NCBI GenBank assembly: GCA_002838815.1
Contig: LQGW01000062.1
Span: 62,001 to 126,000, forward strand
Direction of reading: 5' to 3'
DNA: 64,000 nucleotides
DNA from: Clostridiaceae bacterium JG1575
GTDB lineage: Bacteria; Bacillota; Clostridia; Clostridiales; Clostridiaceae
The position numbers were made by a program, and so were the translations under genes. A model generated the notes under the pieces. The model ran no database searches. It was not told the DNA's origin and was given only the letters and a program-made list of their open reading frames with translations. Positions 1 to 10,634 of the stretch are shown here, in pieces (position 1 is the stretch's first letter; each line of letters starts with the position of its first letter).

Positions 1-353
1 CGCTCTTCGCCGCGCCCTCCATTGGGGAAATAAATGCCGTAAACGCTCAGTGCGCCAAAATCCAGGCGAATGACTCGGCCTTCCTCATCAAATTCTGTCC
101 CGGTGCCCAAATAGACCGCATCGGGCTCCAGGCGACTGTACACCGCCACACCAGAGTAGCCCTTGCGCACGGCGGAATGCATGCGCAGGCAATAGCCCAT
201 CTCCCGAAGATCCATACCCTCGGTGAGCTGGTGATCCTGCATTTTAATTTCCTGCAAAAACAAAACATCCGGCGCTAAGGCTTCAATGCTTTGAGCGAAT
301 TCTTTTTTCATAATGGCCCGCAGGCCGTTGACGTTCCAAGATACAATTTTCAT
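1..353 (-). CDS. xth: Exodeoxyribonuclease III (AP endonuclease), 5' part only
   Basis: N-terminal part of a DNA-repair AP endonuclease/3'-5' exonuclease of the exodeoxyribonuclease III family, which cuts DNA at abasic sites. The frame opens MKIVSWNVNGLRA, carries the metal-binding Glu in FLQEIKMQ and the block KGYSGVAVYSR. About 117 residues are present of the usual ~250; the rest lies beyond the left edge of the window. The ATG follows the pyrR stop by one base, and an AGAGG ribosome site lies in the pyrR tail, so the gene is probably cotranscribed and translationally coupled with pyrR. Identification rests on conserved motifs read directly from the reverse strand. Confidence 0.93.
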   Translation of the reverse strand, partial: MKIVSWNVNGLRAIMKKEFAQSIEALAPDVLFLQEIKMQDHQLTEGMDLREMGYCLRMHSAVRKGYSGVAVYSRLEPDAVYLGTGTEFDEEGRVIRLDFGALSVYGIYFPNGGRGEE

Positions 354-354
354 C

Positions 355-1824
<1,470 letters not shown>

Positions 1825-1828
<4 letters not shown>

Positions 1829-2361
1829 GAGTTGGCCTTCTCCTGTTGCTCTTCTTGTTCGCGCACGGATTCTTCTTTTATGCCCTTATGCGTGCGCACC
1901 ACCCGTTTGGAATAGCGCCTTTCTTCATGAATCAAAAAATCAATGATTAAGAGAAGCACCCCAACGGTGACGCAGACATCCGCCACGTTGAACGTTGGAA
2001 AATGCCACTGGTTTCCCAGGTGAAAATGAATGAAATCCACCACGTACCCCAACGTGATGCGATCCTTGAGATTGCCCAAAGCGCCGGCCACCACAAGACA
2101 CATGGCCGATTTGGACAAAGCGGACTCCTTATTTTTCCAAAGATAGACGAGTAAAACAGCCACCACAAGGGCGCTGATGGCGATCAAGAGAGCCTGCTGA
2201 TTTTGCATAATGCCGAAGGCTGCGCCTCGATTTTCCAAATAGCTAAAGTCCAAAATCCCCGGAATGAGATCCTTCGTTGCGCCGTGACTTAACGTATTTA
2301 TCGCCCATTTTTTCGTCAAATGGTCCACGACTACGCCCAGTAAGAGTAGTATATAATGCAT
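1825..2361 (-). CDS. lspA: Lipoprotein signal peptidase (signal peptidase II)
   Basis: 178-residue polytopic membrane aspartyl protease that removes signal peptides from lipidated prolipoproteins. Hydrophobic segments lie near residues 2-12, 60-77, 83-95 and 125-145. The two catalytic Asp blocks are visible: GNLKDRITLGYVVDF and FNVADVCVTVGV. Lys replaces the usual hydrophobic residue before the first Asp (GNLKDR rather than GNLIDR). A charged Glu/Arg-rich tail of about 30 residues follows the last helix and is longer than usual. The ATG is preceded by AAAGGAAAGGAA. It couples to rluD through an ATGA overlap. Confidence 0.95.
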
Positions 2362-2505
2362 GTTTTTCGTTCCTTTCCTTTCGCTGCGTTCGTACGCCCA
2401 TCTCCTATTAAAGAGCTCAGACCCTCCTTAAGCGGCCGCCTTTTGAGGCTTCCTCCTCTAAATTTAACACAAAAAGGGCCGGGGGAGCTCTTCTCATCAA
2501 ACCGT

Positions 2506-3813
2506 TTATCGGCTGGGGGCACCGCCCTTGGCCTTCTTGGGAGTTACCCTTAAATACTTTTTAGGCAGATTCTGATAATAGGCTTCGTCAAAGACAATTC
2601 CGATGCGATCGAGAAAATGCCCGTCGGTCTCAAGGACCGTAAAGGTCATATGAGGTCCAGGGATCACATCGCCCACCTCAGGGAATTTATCCATGGAGCC
2701 TAAGAGATAGCCCGACATGGAATCAAAGTCCTGGGATTCCAAATGCGTATGGAACATGCGGTTGAAATCAATGATCTTCGTTGCGCCTTCCAACAGGACT
2801 TGGCCTTTGGCGTCCACACCGACCTCCAAAGGCTTGTCGTATTCGTCCTCCAAATCCCCCACAAGCTCCTCCAAAAGATCCTCAAGGCTCACCACTCCTT
2901 GGGTGGTCCCGTATTCATCCAGCACCACCGCCATGTGGTTTTGCGTGCGTTTCATCTCCTGGAACACCCGGCTGATCTTCACAAATTCATAAGTGAACAG
3001 GGGCGGGCGCACCATGGAAGCAATGGTCTGATTTTCATCCAACGGACTCATGATGAGGAGATCCTTGACGTTGAGCACTCCGGTGAAATCCGTGGGATCC
3101 TCATCATAAACGGGGATTCTTGAGAAAAAGTATTGCCGGTAGCACTGAAGCACCTCGCCCACCGTCGCCTCTTTTGGCATGGCGATGACTTTGGTTCGGG
3201 AGGTCATGATGTTCTTAACCTGCGTATCGGCAAAACCGAAGAGGTTGTTGATGATGTAGCGTTGATCGTCGGCGATGACGCCTTGCTCATGACCGACATG
3301 CAGGACCGTTTGGATCTCTTCTTGGGTGATGGCCCCTTCGGAGCGGGCCCCCAAATGCCGGGTCATGAAGGCCGTGAGGCGAGTGAGCAAAAATGCCAGC
3401 GGGTAAAACAGCTTGCTTAAGGCGTTTAGCGCTGGAGCCACCGCCATGGACACCTTCAAGGGGTACTGGTTGGCTAAGGTTTTCGGCGTCACCTCACCAA
3501 AGATCAACACAAGCACCGTCATCACGGCAGTGGCCCAAATCAGGCCCGCGTCGCCGAAACGCTTGACAAAAAGAGCCGTCGCCAAAGTGGAGGCGCCAAT
3601 GTTCACAAGATTGTTGCCGATTAAAATCGTCGACAACAACCGGGCCGGATCCTCCAACAAACGGGAGATGAGACCCGCCTTGCGGTTTCCCCTTTCCTTC
3701 AAGGAACGAAGCTTGAACTTATTCAGGCTCGTCAGGGCCGTTTCTGAGGCGCTGAAATACGCTGAGAGCATCACCAAAAGGATTAAGACGATCACTTGCC
3801 ATTCGCTTTGCAT
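2506..3813 (-). CDS. CNNM/CBS-pair membrane protein (HlyC/CorC family hemolysin-like transporter)
   Basis: 435-residue integral membrane protein. The N-terminal DUF21/CNNM domain (about residues 1-190, starting LILLVMLSAYFSASETALTS) is followed by a CBS pair (about 205-325; MTSRTKVIAMPK and MAVVLDEYGTTQGVVSLEDL) and a CorC_HlyC transporter-associated domain to about residue 425. Relatives such as CorC and MpfA affect Mg2+ homeostasis; substrate and direction here are inferred. A GGAGG site stands six bases before the ATG. It sits between ylmH and lspA, where many Bacillota carry divIVA and ileS. A 7-bp inverted repeat (TTATGGT/ACCATAA, 3842-3863) lies just upstream. Confidence 0.9.
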   Translation of the reverse strand: MQSEWQVIVLILLVMLSAYFSASETALTSLNKFKLRSLKERGNRKAGLISRLLEDPARLLSTILIGNNLVNIGASTLATALFVKRFGDAGLIWATAVMTVLVLIFGEVTPKTLANQYPLKVSMAVAPALNALSKLFYPLAFLLTRLTAFMTRHLGARSEGAITQEEIQTVLHVGHEQGVIADDQRYIINNLFGFADTQVKNIMTSRTKVIAMPKEATVGEVLQCYRQYFFSRIPVYDEDPTDFTGVLNVKDLLIMSPLDENQTIASMVRPPLFTYEFVKISRVFQEMKRTQNHMAVVLDEYGTTQGVVSLEDLLEELVGDLEDEYDKPLEVGVDAKGQVLLEGATKIIDFNRMFHTHLESQDFDSMSGYLLGSMDKFPEVGDVIPGPHMTFTVLETDGHFLDRIGIVFDEAYYQNLPKKYLRVTPKKAKGGAPSR

Positions 3814-3882
3814 AAAGACCTCCTGTCCGGCTGCGTGGGCATTATGGTCTTATTGTACCATAAGGATTTTCCCCAAAAGAAC

Positions 3883-4644
3883 CTAGCGGTAACGTAGGAT
3901 TTGAAGATGCAGCGCCCCTTTACGCGTCGTCCCCAGCACGTCGCCCACTTCGATTTTTCCTTTGCCGCGAAGGCTCAGCACATCGCCTTTTCGGACGTCT
4001 TTTTTCGAAGACGTCTCCACGCGGTCGTTTTGCTTGACCAGTCCCGTTTCAATGGCCTGGACCGCTTTGCCTCGGGACAAATTCCCCATGCGGGCAATGA
4101 TGGCGTCCAAACGTAGAGAGGCCACAAGCAGCACTTCCTCCACCCTGGGATCCTTTAGCGTCCCCCACGCTTCTATGGGGAGACTCTCGATGCGCACGCT
4201 GTGACGGCCCACCCGGGTCATCTCCTGCATGACAAAATCCGCCAAAGAACGCACCACCGGCAGGTAACAAACCTCACCGTCGAGCCAAAGATCGGAGAAC
4301 TTTTCTCGCTTCAAGCCAAGGCTCATGAGGGCGCCCAGATAATCCTTATGCTTCAGAGGGTCTTTCGGATAGCCGTCCTGGATTTTTAAAAGACTGACTC
4401 CCGCCTGGGCCTCGGCTAAGGAAGACGCAAACACTTTATGCGGTGCGTCTGCTGGGGCATAAAAAAGCGCTCCTTCCGGCAACCCCCCCGGCAGCTCTTC
4501 GATCTTTTTGCAAAGGGCGGGGGGGAAAAATTCGTTGGAGACCCCCTTTATTCCATCAAAGGCATCCTCAATTAAGGTAAAAAGGCGGGCCAGCATCCCC
4601 GGATCTTCTCCCGGGAAACAGGCCGCCCATTGTTTTTTATTCAT
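3883..4644 (-). CDS. ylmH: YlmH-type S4-domain RNA-binding protein
   Basis: 253-residue protein of the YlmH/RqcP2-like family, cytosolic, with a C-terminal S4 RNA-binding domain at about residues 180-240 (RLDAIIARMGNLSRGKAVQAI). B. subtilis YlmH is reported to act on stalled 50S ribosome complexes; that role is assumed by homology. The gene starts inside the sepF stop (ATGA overlap), keeping the ylmE-ylmF-ylmH order of Bacillota but without ylmG, a small membrane protein normally between sepF and ylmH. It belongs to the division cluster by position only. Confidence 0.9.
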   Translation of the reverse strand: MNKKQWAACFPGEDPGMLARLFTLIEDAFDGIKGVSNEFFPPALCKKIEELPGGLPEGALFYAPADAPHKVFASSLAEAQAGVSLLKIQDGYPKDPLKHKDYLGALMSLGLKREKFSDLWLDGEVCYLPVVRSLADFVMQEMTRVGRHSVRIESLPIEAWGTLKDPRVEEVLLVASLRLDAIIARMGNLSRGKAVQAIETGLVKQNDRVETSSKKDVRKGDVLSLRGKGKIEVGDVLGTTRKGALHLQILRYR

Positions 4645-5117
4645 TGAAAGGAATCCCGATAGAGGCTGCGAAAGTCTTGTGGGGAGGACATGCCCTTCAT
4701 ATTGATTCCGCGCGGGGACACCACATAGACGTTTTCCATGACTTCTTGAATGTCCCCTTCCAGCGCGAAGGCGGCGCCAGAGACAAAATCCAGAAAGCGC
4801 TGACCGATCTTAACGTCCAAGGCGCTGAGATTCAAAACAAGAATGCGCCCACTGCGCACTTCCTCCACCACTTGGGCTGCCTCTTCATACCGCTCAGGCT
4901 TTGAGATGCATAAGGAGGAAGAACTTCCTTTGGCGCCCTCTCGCACTCCTAGGGGCGACTGAATGCTGTCCCTGGGGCTTTTGGTAAAGCTCTTCGGGGT
5001 AATGACGTTGTCACGGCGAGCCGGCTCCAAGGGAGCAAGCTCCTCGTCTTCATAGTACGGATCGTCCAATGTATCTTCGGGGCCGATCAAATCCTTAATT
5101 TTTTGAAATAGCTTCAT
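4641..5117 (-). CDS. sepF: Cell division protein SepF
   Basis: 158-residue SepF, which anchors and bundles FtsZ at the membrane. The start MKLFQKIKDLIG is the membrane-binding amphipathic helix; a charged linker follows, then the SepF core at about 75-155 (RSGRILVLNLSALDVKIGQR...GDIQEVMENVYVVSPRGI). I chose the ATG at 5115-5117 because of its GGAGGAGC ribosome site and the typical N-terminus; an in-frame upstream ATG would add 16 atypical residues. Its partner ftsZ is not in this window. It is coupled to ylmH by a 4-base overlap and lies 80 bases downstream of yggS. Confidence 0.95.
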   Translation of the reverse strand: MKLFQKIKDLIGPEDTLDDPYYEDEELAPLEPARRDNVITPKSFTKSPRDSIQSPLGVREGAKGSSSSLCISKPERYEEAAQVVEEVRSGRILVLNLSALDVKIGQRFLDFVSGAAFALEGDIQEVMENVYVVSPRGINMKGMSSPQDFRSLYRDSFQ

Positions 5118-5197
5118 AAGCTCCTCCTTATGGGGCTTTTGCGAGGGAATCCCAGCGGCGGGCACCGACGGGGGCGTAGGGAGGTACAGAGCACATC

Positions 5198-5872
5198 CTA
5201 AAGGGATCCGTGCTTTTCTTGAGGGGGCCGCGCGCCGAAAATGGCGCTGCCTACTCGGACCAATGTGCTGCCACAGACCATGGCGATTTCATAGTCTCCG
5301 CTCATGCCCATGGAAAGGGTGTCAAAGGCCGAACCCCCAGCGGCCTTCATGGTGTCGAAGAGTCCCTTCATGGCCTCAAAATACTGGCGCTGTTCCCCTT
5401 CGTCTTGGGTGTTGGGAATGATGGTCATCAGCCCGCGCAGTCGAAGATTGGGCAGCGTTTGGCAAAAGGCAAGAAGCTCCGGCAGCTCTTTAGGGGCGAT
5501 GCCGCCCTTTTGGGCTTCCCCGCCAATGTTTACTTCCAGCAAAACATCTTGAACGTAGCCCTTTTTATGGGCTCGTCGCTGAATTTCTTTTGCCAGGGAA
5601 ACTCGATCCACCGAATGGATCAGGGCGATGCGCGAATCCAGATATTTCACCTTGTTGCGCTGAAGGGTTCCGATAAAATGCCACTGAATGTCCGAAGGAA
5701 GCTCTTTGGCTTTCTCCCGCCACTCCCCGACGCGATTTTCCCCAAAGGCGCGCTGTCCGGCTTCATAGGCTTCCAAGACGTCTGAGACGGGTTTGGTTTT
5801 CGATACGGCAAGCAGGGTCACGCCAGGGGCAAGCTTAGCGCGGATCTGCGCGAGATGGTCTTTAATGTTCAT
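5198..5872 (-). CDS. yggS: YggS-family pyridoxal phosphate homeostasis protein
   Basis: 224-residue PLP-binding protein of the YggS/YlmE/PROSC family, a cytosolic alanine-racemase-like TIM barrel involved in vitamin B6 and amino-acid homeostasis. The PLP lysine is in TLLAVSKTKPVSDV (about residue 26), followed by FGENRVGEW, WHFIGTLQRNKVKY, the Gly-rich LLEVNIGGEAQKGG and LSMGMSGDYEIAM. It overlaps ftsQ by ATGA. It occupies the ylmE position between ftsZ and sepF in other Bacillota, but ftsZ is missing here, so ftsQ is its direct upstream neighbour. Confidence 0.94.
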   Translation of the reverse strand: MNIKDHLAQIRAKLAPGVTLLAVSKTKPVSDVLEAYEAGQRAFGENRVGEWREKAKELPSDIQWHFIGTLQRNKVKYLDSRIALIHSVDRVSLAKEIQRRAHKKGYVQDVLLEVNIGGEAQKGGIAPKELPELLAFCQTLPNLRLRGLMTIIPNTQDEGEQRQYFEAMKGLFDTMKAAGGSAFDTLSMGMSGDYEIAMVCGSTLVRVGSAIFGARPPQEKHGSL

Positions 5873-6915
5873 GGTTTTGATGTTCCTTTCGTACGAATCA
5901 CCGGCGGCGCCTCGTACTTTAAGTCAATGATGCCCGAAGGCTCCTTGGGCCCGATGCTTTTGAGGATGTTGATGGCTTGATTGAGCTTGGTCTTCAAGTC
6001 TTTGCCTGGACCAAGTTCCACCTCCCAACCCTTACTGTAGAGCCGAATGGCCGCTATATGGGTCAAATCCACAGCCTCAAAGTGGATGGTGGATTGGTTG
6101 GTGGCCATCAAATCCGCGAACTCCTTGAGAAACTCCTTTTTAGGCCCTTGGGCGTACATGGTGTAGCCGGGGTTCAAAAGCTTTGCATCGTCCGTGAGGG
6201 TTACGACCCCATCTTTCAGACGCGGAGCGATGGCTCCCCGAGCCAGCACCCGTCCGGTGCGCTCTAAGAGCACTTCCTCGGCGCCCTGGCGTAACAGATA
6301 ATCTCGGGATCGTTCCTGAACCTCCAAGGTCCAAACCCCAGAGGCGCTCACGGATTGCCGGAGCGTTTCAATAAAAGGATCCGCCCCCGCGGCTTTTTTC
6401 ACCTCGGTGCTGGGCAATAGGAATCGGCTTTTGCCCAGTCCTTGGGCCGCAGCCGCTTCCAGCTTTTTAGCATCTGCTCCCAAAGCCCCTTGAACTTCAA
6501 TGCGCGATACCCGAAAAAAAGGCCCAAACAGTACGATTAAAAGTACAGCAACGCCGATCACTCCCCCCCAGACTAAGCGGACTGTTCGCTGCTTTTTCTT
6601 TTGCAGTCGCTCTTTTTTGCGCCGTTCATACCTTTGAACCTTGCTTTGCGCATGGGCCTCGCCGTCCGACCTTTTAAAAAGCGGCGGCTCCACTTTGGGA
6701 GGAGCGGCTTCGCAGCGCTCCCGCTGCTGGTTGTTGCGATAGGTTCGCGGGCCGCTCCAAGGGCCCTTTGGTAAGGCGTGATGCCTCAAAGCATCTTGGG
6801 GCGAAGCATCCTGCGCCGAGCGCAGGGCGTCCCCATCATCCCTCGGGGAGCCTTCTTCGCGAGAGCCCTTGGGGGGATGTAAAAAAGAGGGAAGCTTTGG
6901 TCCTGAACCGTTCAC
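5869..6915 (-). CDS. ftsQ: Cell division protein FtsQ/DivIB
   Basis: 348-residue bitopic division protein that links FtsL and the septal synthase. A cytoplasmic N-terminal tail of about 115 residues, rich in charged residues and Pro, is followed by a transmembrane helix (about 118-135, LVWGGVIGVAVLLIVLFG) and a POTRA domain starting FRVSRIEVQGALG, then the FtsQ beta domain. The tail is long for the family. The start is GTG immediately after the ftsW TAA, with a GGAGGCGG ribosome site inside the ftsW end. Identity rests on topology, the POTRA motif and the position between ftsW and yggS. Confidence 0.9.
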   Translation of the reverse strand: MNGSGPKLPSFLHPPKGSREEGSPRDDGDALRSAQDASPQDALRHHALPKGPWSGPRTYRNNQQRERCEAAPPKVEPPLFKRSDGEAHAQSKVQRYERRKKERLQKKKQRTVRLVWGGVIGVAVLLIVLFGPFFRVSRIEVQGALGADAKKLEAAAAQGLGKSRFLLPSTEVKKAAGADPFIETLRQSVSASGVWTLEVQERSRDYLLRQGAEEVLLERTGRVLARGAIAPRLKDGVVTLTDDAKLLNPGYTMYAQGPKKEFLKEFADLMATNQSTIHFEAVDLTHIAAIRLYSKGWEVELGPGKDLKTKLNQAINILKSIGPKEPSGIIDLKYEAPPVIRTKGTSKP

Positions 6916-8172
6916 TTACACCGCCTCCTTTCGCTGCTTGGAGACATTTAAGACAATACCCATGGCCGCCATATTGACAAAGAGCGACGTACCACCTGCG
7001 GAAATAAAGGGCAACGTCACCCCGGTAACAGGGAAAGCGCCCATGACCACGGCCAGATTGATGGCACTTTGAAAAAAGATCACCGAGAGGATGCCCAAGG
7101 CCAAAAGCTTGCCGTGTTCGTCTTTGGCGGTTCGGCCGATGCGAAAACCCGCTAGGACCAAATACCCCAAAAGGCCGATGACGCCCAGAGCCCCCACCAA
7201 GCCCAGTTCTTCACAGATGATGGCAAAAATGAAGTCATTTTCCGCCATGGGCAACCAAAAAGCCTTAAACCTTGAGTTCCCCAATCCCTGACCCAAGAGA
7301 CCGCCCATGGATAGAGCATAAAGGGACTGCACAATCTGCAGGTTTTTGCCCGTGGGGTCCGCCATGGGGTTCATAAACCCTTTCAACCGATCTTGTCGGT
7401 AGCTCGAGTAGATGAACATGAAGATGCCGCCGACCATTCCTGCGCCCCCTAAAAGGATGCTCCAAACAACGGGCAAGGAGGAGGTCAAAAGGACCATCAT
7501 CGTGGACATGCCCGCAATGGCGGCGGTGGAGAGGTTGCTCTGCAGCACGGCGATAATGAGAACAAAGGCGAAAAGAGCCAGCGTGAGAATAAAGAATCGA
7601 TTTCGCTGCGCCGCCCTTTTCTTCGTTTTTGGCAAAGAAAGCAGCGCGGCGGCCAAGGCCACCAAGTAGAATTTAGCAAGCTCTGAAGGCTGGAAGGACA
7701 AGGGCCCCAAGTCAATCCAACGATGTGCACCATTGGCGTCTTGGAAAAAGATCGGGACGATGTTTAAGACCAAGACGAAGGGAAAGGCGAAGAGCAGTAA
7801 GCGCCAATTCAGCACGTGGTAGTCGATGCTGGAGAAGACAAAAAGGATCAGTAGGCTGCCTAGAAGGAAGCCCCCTTGTTTGACCAGGTACCGGGTTACC
7901 CCCGTGCCCCCTAAACGCACCGCTGCATAGGATCCCGAGGAGATGATCATCACCATTCCAAAAAACACAAGAATCAGCAGCACATAAAGGAAAGGCCGGT
8001 CCATCCCCCGAAGGGAAAACTCCACGCGCTCACGCCAAAACTCCTGGATTCGTCTTGCAACGCTTTGTCGCCCAGCAAAGGGTTTCGAGCGATGGGTCCC
8101 TCTTGGGGTCGTGCGACGAACTGGACGATCCCAAAGGGATTCGCCGGAGCGGTTTCTTGGCTTTTGGTCCAT
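6916..8172 (-). CDS. ftsW: FtsW/RodA/SpoVE-family peptidoglycan glycosyltransferase
   Basis: 418-residue polytopic SEDS protein, the lipid II polymerase partner of the class B PBP FtsI encoded in the same cluster. A cytosolic basic N-tail of about 55 residues is followed by about ten hydrophobic helices. Family blocks include FQPSELAKF, MAENDFIFAIICEELG and GVTLPFISAGGTSLF near the C-terminus. The ATG has an AGGAGG site. Position in the division cluster argues for FtsW rather than RodA or SpoVE. murD and murG, which usually flank it, are missing on both sides. Confidence 0.94.
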   Translation of the reverse strand: MDQKPRNRSGESLWDRPVRRTTPRGTHRSKPFAGRQSVARRIQEFWRERVEFSLRGMDRPFLYVLLILVFFGMVMIISSGSYAAVRLGGTGVTRYLVKQGGFLLGSLLILFVFSSIDYHVLNWRLLLFAFPFVLVLNIVPIFFQDANGAHRWIDLGPLSFQPSELAKFYLVALAAALLSLPKTKKRAAQRNRFFILTLALFAFVLIIAVLQSNLSTAAIAGMSTMMVLLTSSLPVVWSILLGGAGMVGGIFMFIYSSYRQDRLKGFMNPMADPTGKNLQIVQSLYALSMGGLLGQGLGNSRFKAFWLPMAENDFIFAIICEELGLVGALGVIGLLGYLVLAGFRIGRTAKDEHGKLLALGILSVIFFQSAINLAVVMGAFPVTGVTLPFISAGGTSLFVNMAAMGIVLNVSKQRKEAV

Positions 8173-8241
8173 GGCCGGATCCTCCTTTTCAGCAACTTGA
8201 CTTTAGCAGCACCCCGTTTCGAGGCCCGCCGCATCCAGCGA

Positions 8242-9195
8242 TTAGGTCAAGGTAACGTAAGCAATAAGGCAACACAAGAGAGTGAATAAACTAAAGAGGC
8301 CGACGATCTTGACTTCACTCCACCCCTTTTTCTCAAAATGATGGTGGATCGGCGTCATGAGGAAAATGCGCTTGCCGCGGGTTTTGAAGGAAATGACCTG
8401 AAGAATCACCGTAAGGGACTCCAAAACATAGATGAGTCCCACCAACAAAAACAACAGCTCGGTATGCGTTAAGACCGAAAGCGTCGCCAAGGCTCCGCCC
8501 AGGGCAAAGGATCCCGTATCGCCCATGAAGACTCGAGCAGGATGCCAGTTGTAGGCAAGGTAGGCCAAAAGAGCCCCGGCCAAGACCGCAGCGAACACCG
8601 CCACGGTTAAACTCCCCGTCTTTAGCCCATAGGCCACATAAAATAGGGAGACAATGAGGCTGACGGAGCCACAGAGCCCGTCGATGCCATCGGCAAGGTT
8701 CACTGAATTTGTGACCGCAGTATAAAAAAGAACGATGAAGGGTACAAAAAGCCACAGGGGCAAAAGCAGACTGCGCTGGGTGAAGGGAATCGCAACGTTC
8801 AACGTATCCGGCGCGTCAATTTGCAAAAGAACGGCCATGAGGATGCCGAAGAATAAGTTCAAAAGAATCTTTTGCCGCGCCGAGAGCCCTTCAGATTGTG
8901 CCTTCTTGATCTTTTGCGTGTCGTCCCATAGGCCGATCAGCCCAAAGAGCACCATCCCCATCAAAAGCAACAAGTTTTGCGGATGAATGCGGTTCCAGAT
9001 CAGCGCGCCGGCCAAGGTTGCGGCGATGAAAATAAAGCCACCCATGGTGGGGGTTCCCTGTTTATTCAGGTGTTCCGCAGGGCCCTCCAAACGAATCTGC
9101 TGTCCGAGCTTATATTCTTTCAGCTTTTTTATGATGAAAGGGCCCGCAATCAGGCCAAGGACCAAGGAGGTCCCTAGAGCTAGAAAAATTCTCAT
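8242..9195 (-). CDS. mraY: Phospho-N-acetylmuramoyl-pentapeptide-transferase MraY
   Basis: 317-residue polytopic enzyme that joins UDP-MurNAc-pentapeptide to undecaprenyl phosphate to give lipid I. Signature blocks: GTPTMGGFIF near residue 50, LFGLIGLWDDTQK with the conserved Asp pair, TNSVNLADGIDGL near 165, FMGDTGSFALGG and MTPIHHHFEKKGW near 285. The ATG follows the murF stop by three bases and has GAGAGG upstream. It is the expected neighbour of murF. The next gene is ftsW, with no murD between. Confidence 0.97.
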   Translation of the reverse strand: MRIFLALGTSLVLGLIAGPFIIKKLKEYKLGQQIRLEGPAEHLNKQGTPTMGGFIFIAATLAGALIWNRIHPQNLLLLMGMVLFGLIGLWDDTQKIKKAQSEGLSARQKILLNLFFGILMAVLLQIDAPDTLNVAIPFTQRSLLLPLWLFVPFIVLFYTAVTNSVNLADGIDGLCGSVSLIVSLFYVAYGLKTGSLTVAVFAAVLAGALLAYLAYNWHPARVFMGDTGSFALGGALATLSVLTHTELLFLLVGLIYVLESLTVILQVISFKTRGKRIFLMTPIHHHFEKKGWSEVKIVGLFSLFTLLCCLIAYVTLT

Positions 9196-9198
9196 GGT

Positions 9199-10551
9199 TT
9201 AAATCCTCTCCAAATGGGGTATTAGTTGTTCAAAATGACTGGCTCGGGACGCTTTGAGATAAACGACGTCGCCGGGTTGTAAAAGCTTCGGTAGGTGGGT
9301 CAAGGCCGACTCCACAGAGGGGAAGCCATGAAAATCCTTTGGGCCAAAGCCGTCCCGATAGGCCGCTGTTTGATCGCCAATAGCGATGAAAACGTCGCAA
9401 AGGGTGCGGGCGAGGGCTCCCACTTCTTGGTGCGAGGCGATGGTTGCCTCACCAAGCTCCCGCATATCCCCGAACATCGCCACCTTTCGCCCCTTATGGG
9501 CGGCCAAGGTGCGAAGACCCGCCTTAGCCGATTCGGGACTGGCGTTGTAGGCATCGTTGATGACGGTCAAAGAGCTGGTGCGCAGCACCTCAAGACGCAT
9601 CTTCGTACGCTCTAGGGTAAAGTGTTCCAGATCCTTTGGTTCAATGCCCAAATCATGAGCACAGGCGAAGGCCAGCACGGCGTTGGCGACGTTATGGGCT
9701 CCCGGCATGGGTAGGGTCAATTCACCAAGATGCTGCGTTCCTTGATAAAGAGCAAACGAGATGGACTCCGCCCCGAGGCGAAGATTCCTTGCCGTATACT
9801 CCCCTGCCGTAAGACCTGCCCGAACCAAACGGTAAGGGGGCTTCTCCACGGTTTGCAGGTACGGATCGTCGGCGTTGAGGTAAAGGGTCTGCTCTGGACC
9901 AAAAAAGTCTGTGATTTCCATCTTCGCAAGAAGAATGTTTTCTCGAGTTTTAAGAATTTCCAAATGCGAGGAGCCGATGTTTGTGATCAACGCCCGATTT
10001 GGCCGTGTCAGATCCGCCAGTTGATGGATCTCTCCCCGGGCGGACATCCCCATCTCCAAAACCGCCAGATCATAGGAAGCGTCCATGGCAAAGAGCGTTA
10101 AGGGCAGCCCCAGTTCATTGTTGTAGTTGCCGCTGGTTTTGTAGACCCGATACTTCCGACTGAGCATCCCATGCAGAAGGTCTTTGGTGGAGGTTTTTCC
10201 CACCGAGCCCGTAACGGCAATAAACTCCACAGCTTTCAAGGTGCGGTTTTTATAGTAGCGCGCCAAATCCAGCATCGCCTGACGGCTGGAGGCGACCTGG
10301 ATCAACCCCTTGCCCTCTTGCTGCGCCACCTTTTTGGCCTCATCGATGATCGCAATCGCAGCCCCCTGGCTAAAGGCGTTCGCTACATAGTCGTTGCCGT
10401 TCACGCGCGCTCCGGCCATGCCGACAAAGAGCGAGCCTTCCTGCACTTTTCGAGAATCAATAACCACGGAATCGACAAAGAGGTTCTCCCCTCCAAATCG
10501 TATGGTGCCCCCGGTTGCCCGGGCAATTTCTTGCAAAGATATTTTTTCCAA
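9199..10551 (-). CDS. murF: UDP-N-acetylmuramoyl-tripeptide--D-alanyl-D-alanine ligase MurF
   Basis: 450-residue cytosolic Mur ligase that adds D-Ala-D-Ala to UDP-MurNAc-tripeptide. The ATP loop is VTGSVGKTSTKDLL (about residue 110), the central domain carries EMGMSARGEI and NADDPYL, and the C-terminal domain carries INDAYNASPESAKAGL. The start codon appears to be TTG (TTGGAAAAAATATC) with AAGG six bases before; no ATG lies nearby in frame. murE, normally between ftsI and murF, is missing. murF is followed directly by mraY, as in most dcw clusters. Confidence 0.95.
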   Translation of the reverse strand: MEKISLQEIARATGGTIRFGGENLFVDSVVIDSRKVQEGSLFVGMAGARVNGNDYVANAFSQGAAIAIIDEAKKVAQQEGKGLIQVASSRQAMLDLARYYKNRTLKAVEFIAVTGSVGKTSTKDLLHGMLSRKYRVYKTSGNYNNELGLPLTLFAMDASYDLAVLEMGMSARGEIHQLADLTRPNRALITNIGSSHLEILKTRENILLAKMEITDFFGPEQTLYLNADDPYLQTVEKPPYRLVRAGLTAGEYTARNLRLGAESISFALYQGTQHLGELTLPMPGAHNVANAVLAFACAHDLGIEPKDLEHFTLERTKMRLEVLRTSSLTVINDAYNASPESAKAGLRTLAAHKGRKVAMFGDMRELGEATIASHQEVGALARTLCDVFIAIGDQTAAYRDGFGPKDFHGFPSVESALTHLPKLLQPGDVVYLKASRASHFEQLIPHLERI

Positions 10552-10634
10552 CGCTGCCTTGTCCCCCTCCTCATTTCTAACCCCAATATTATATCACCTG
10601 ACCAAAGGGTCAGGGGCATTTGCGCCCGGGATCC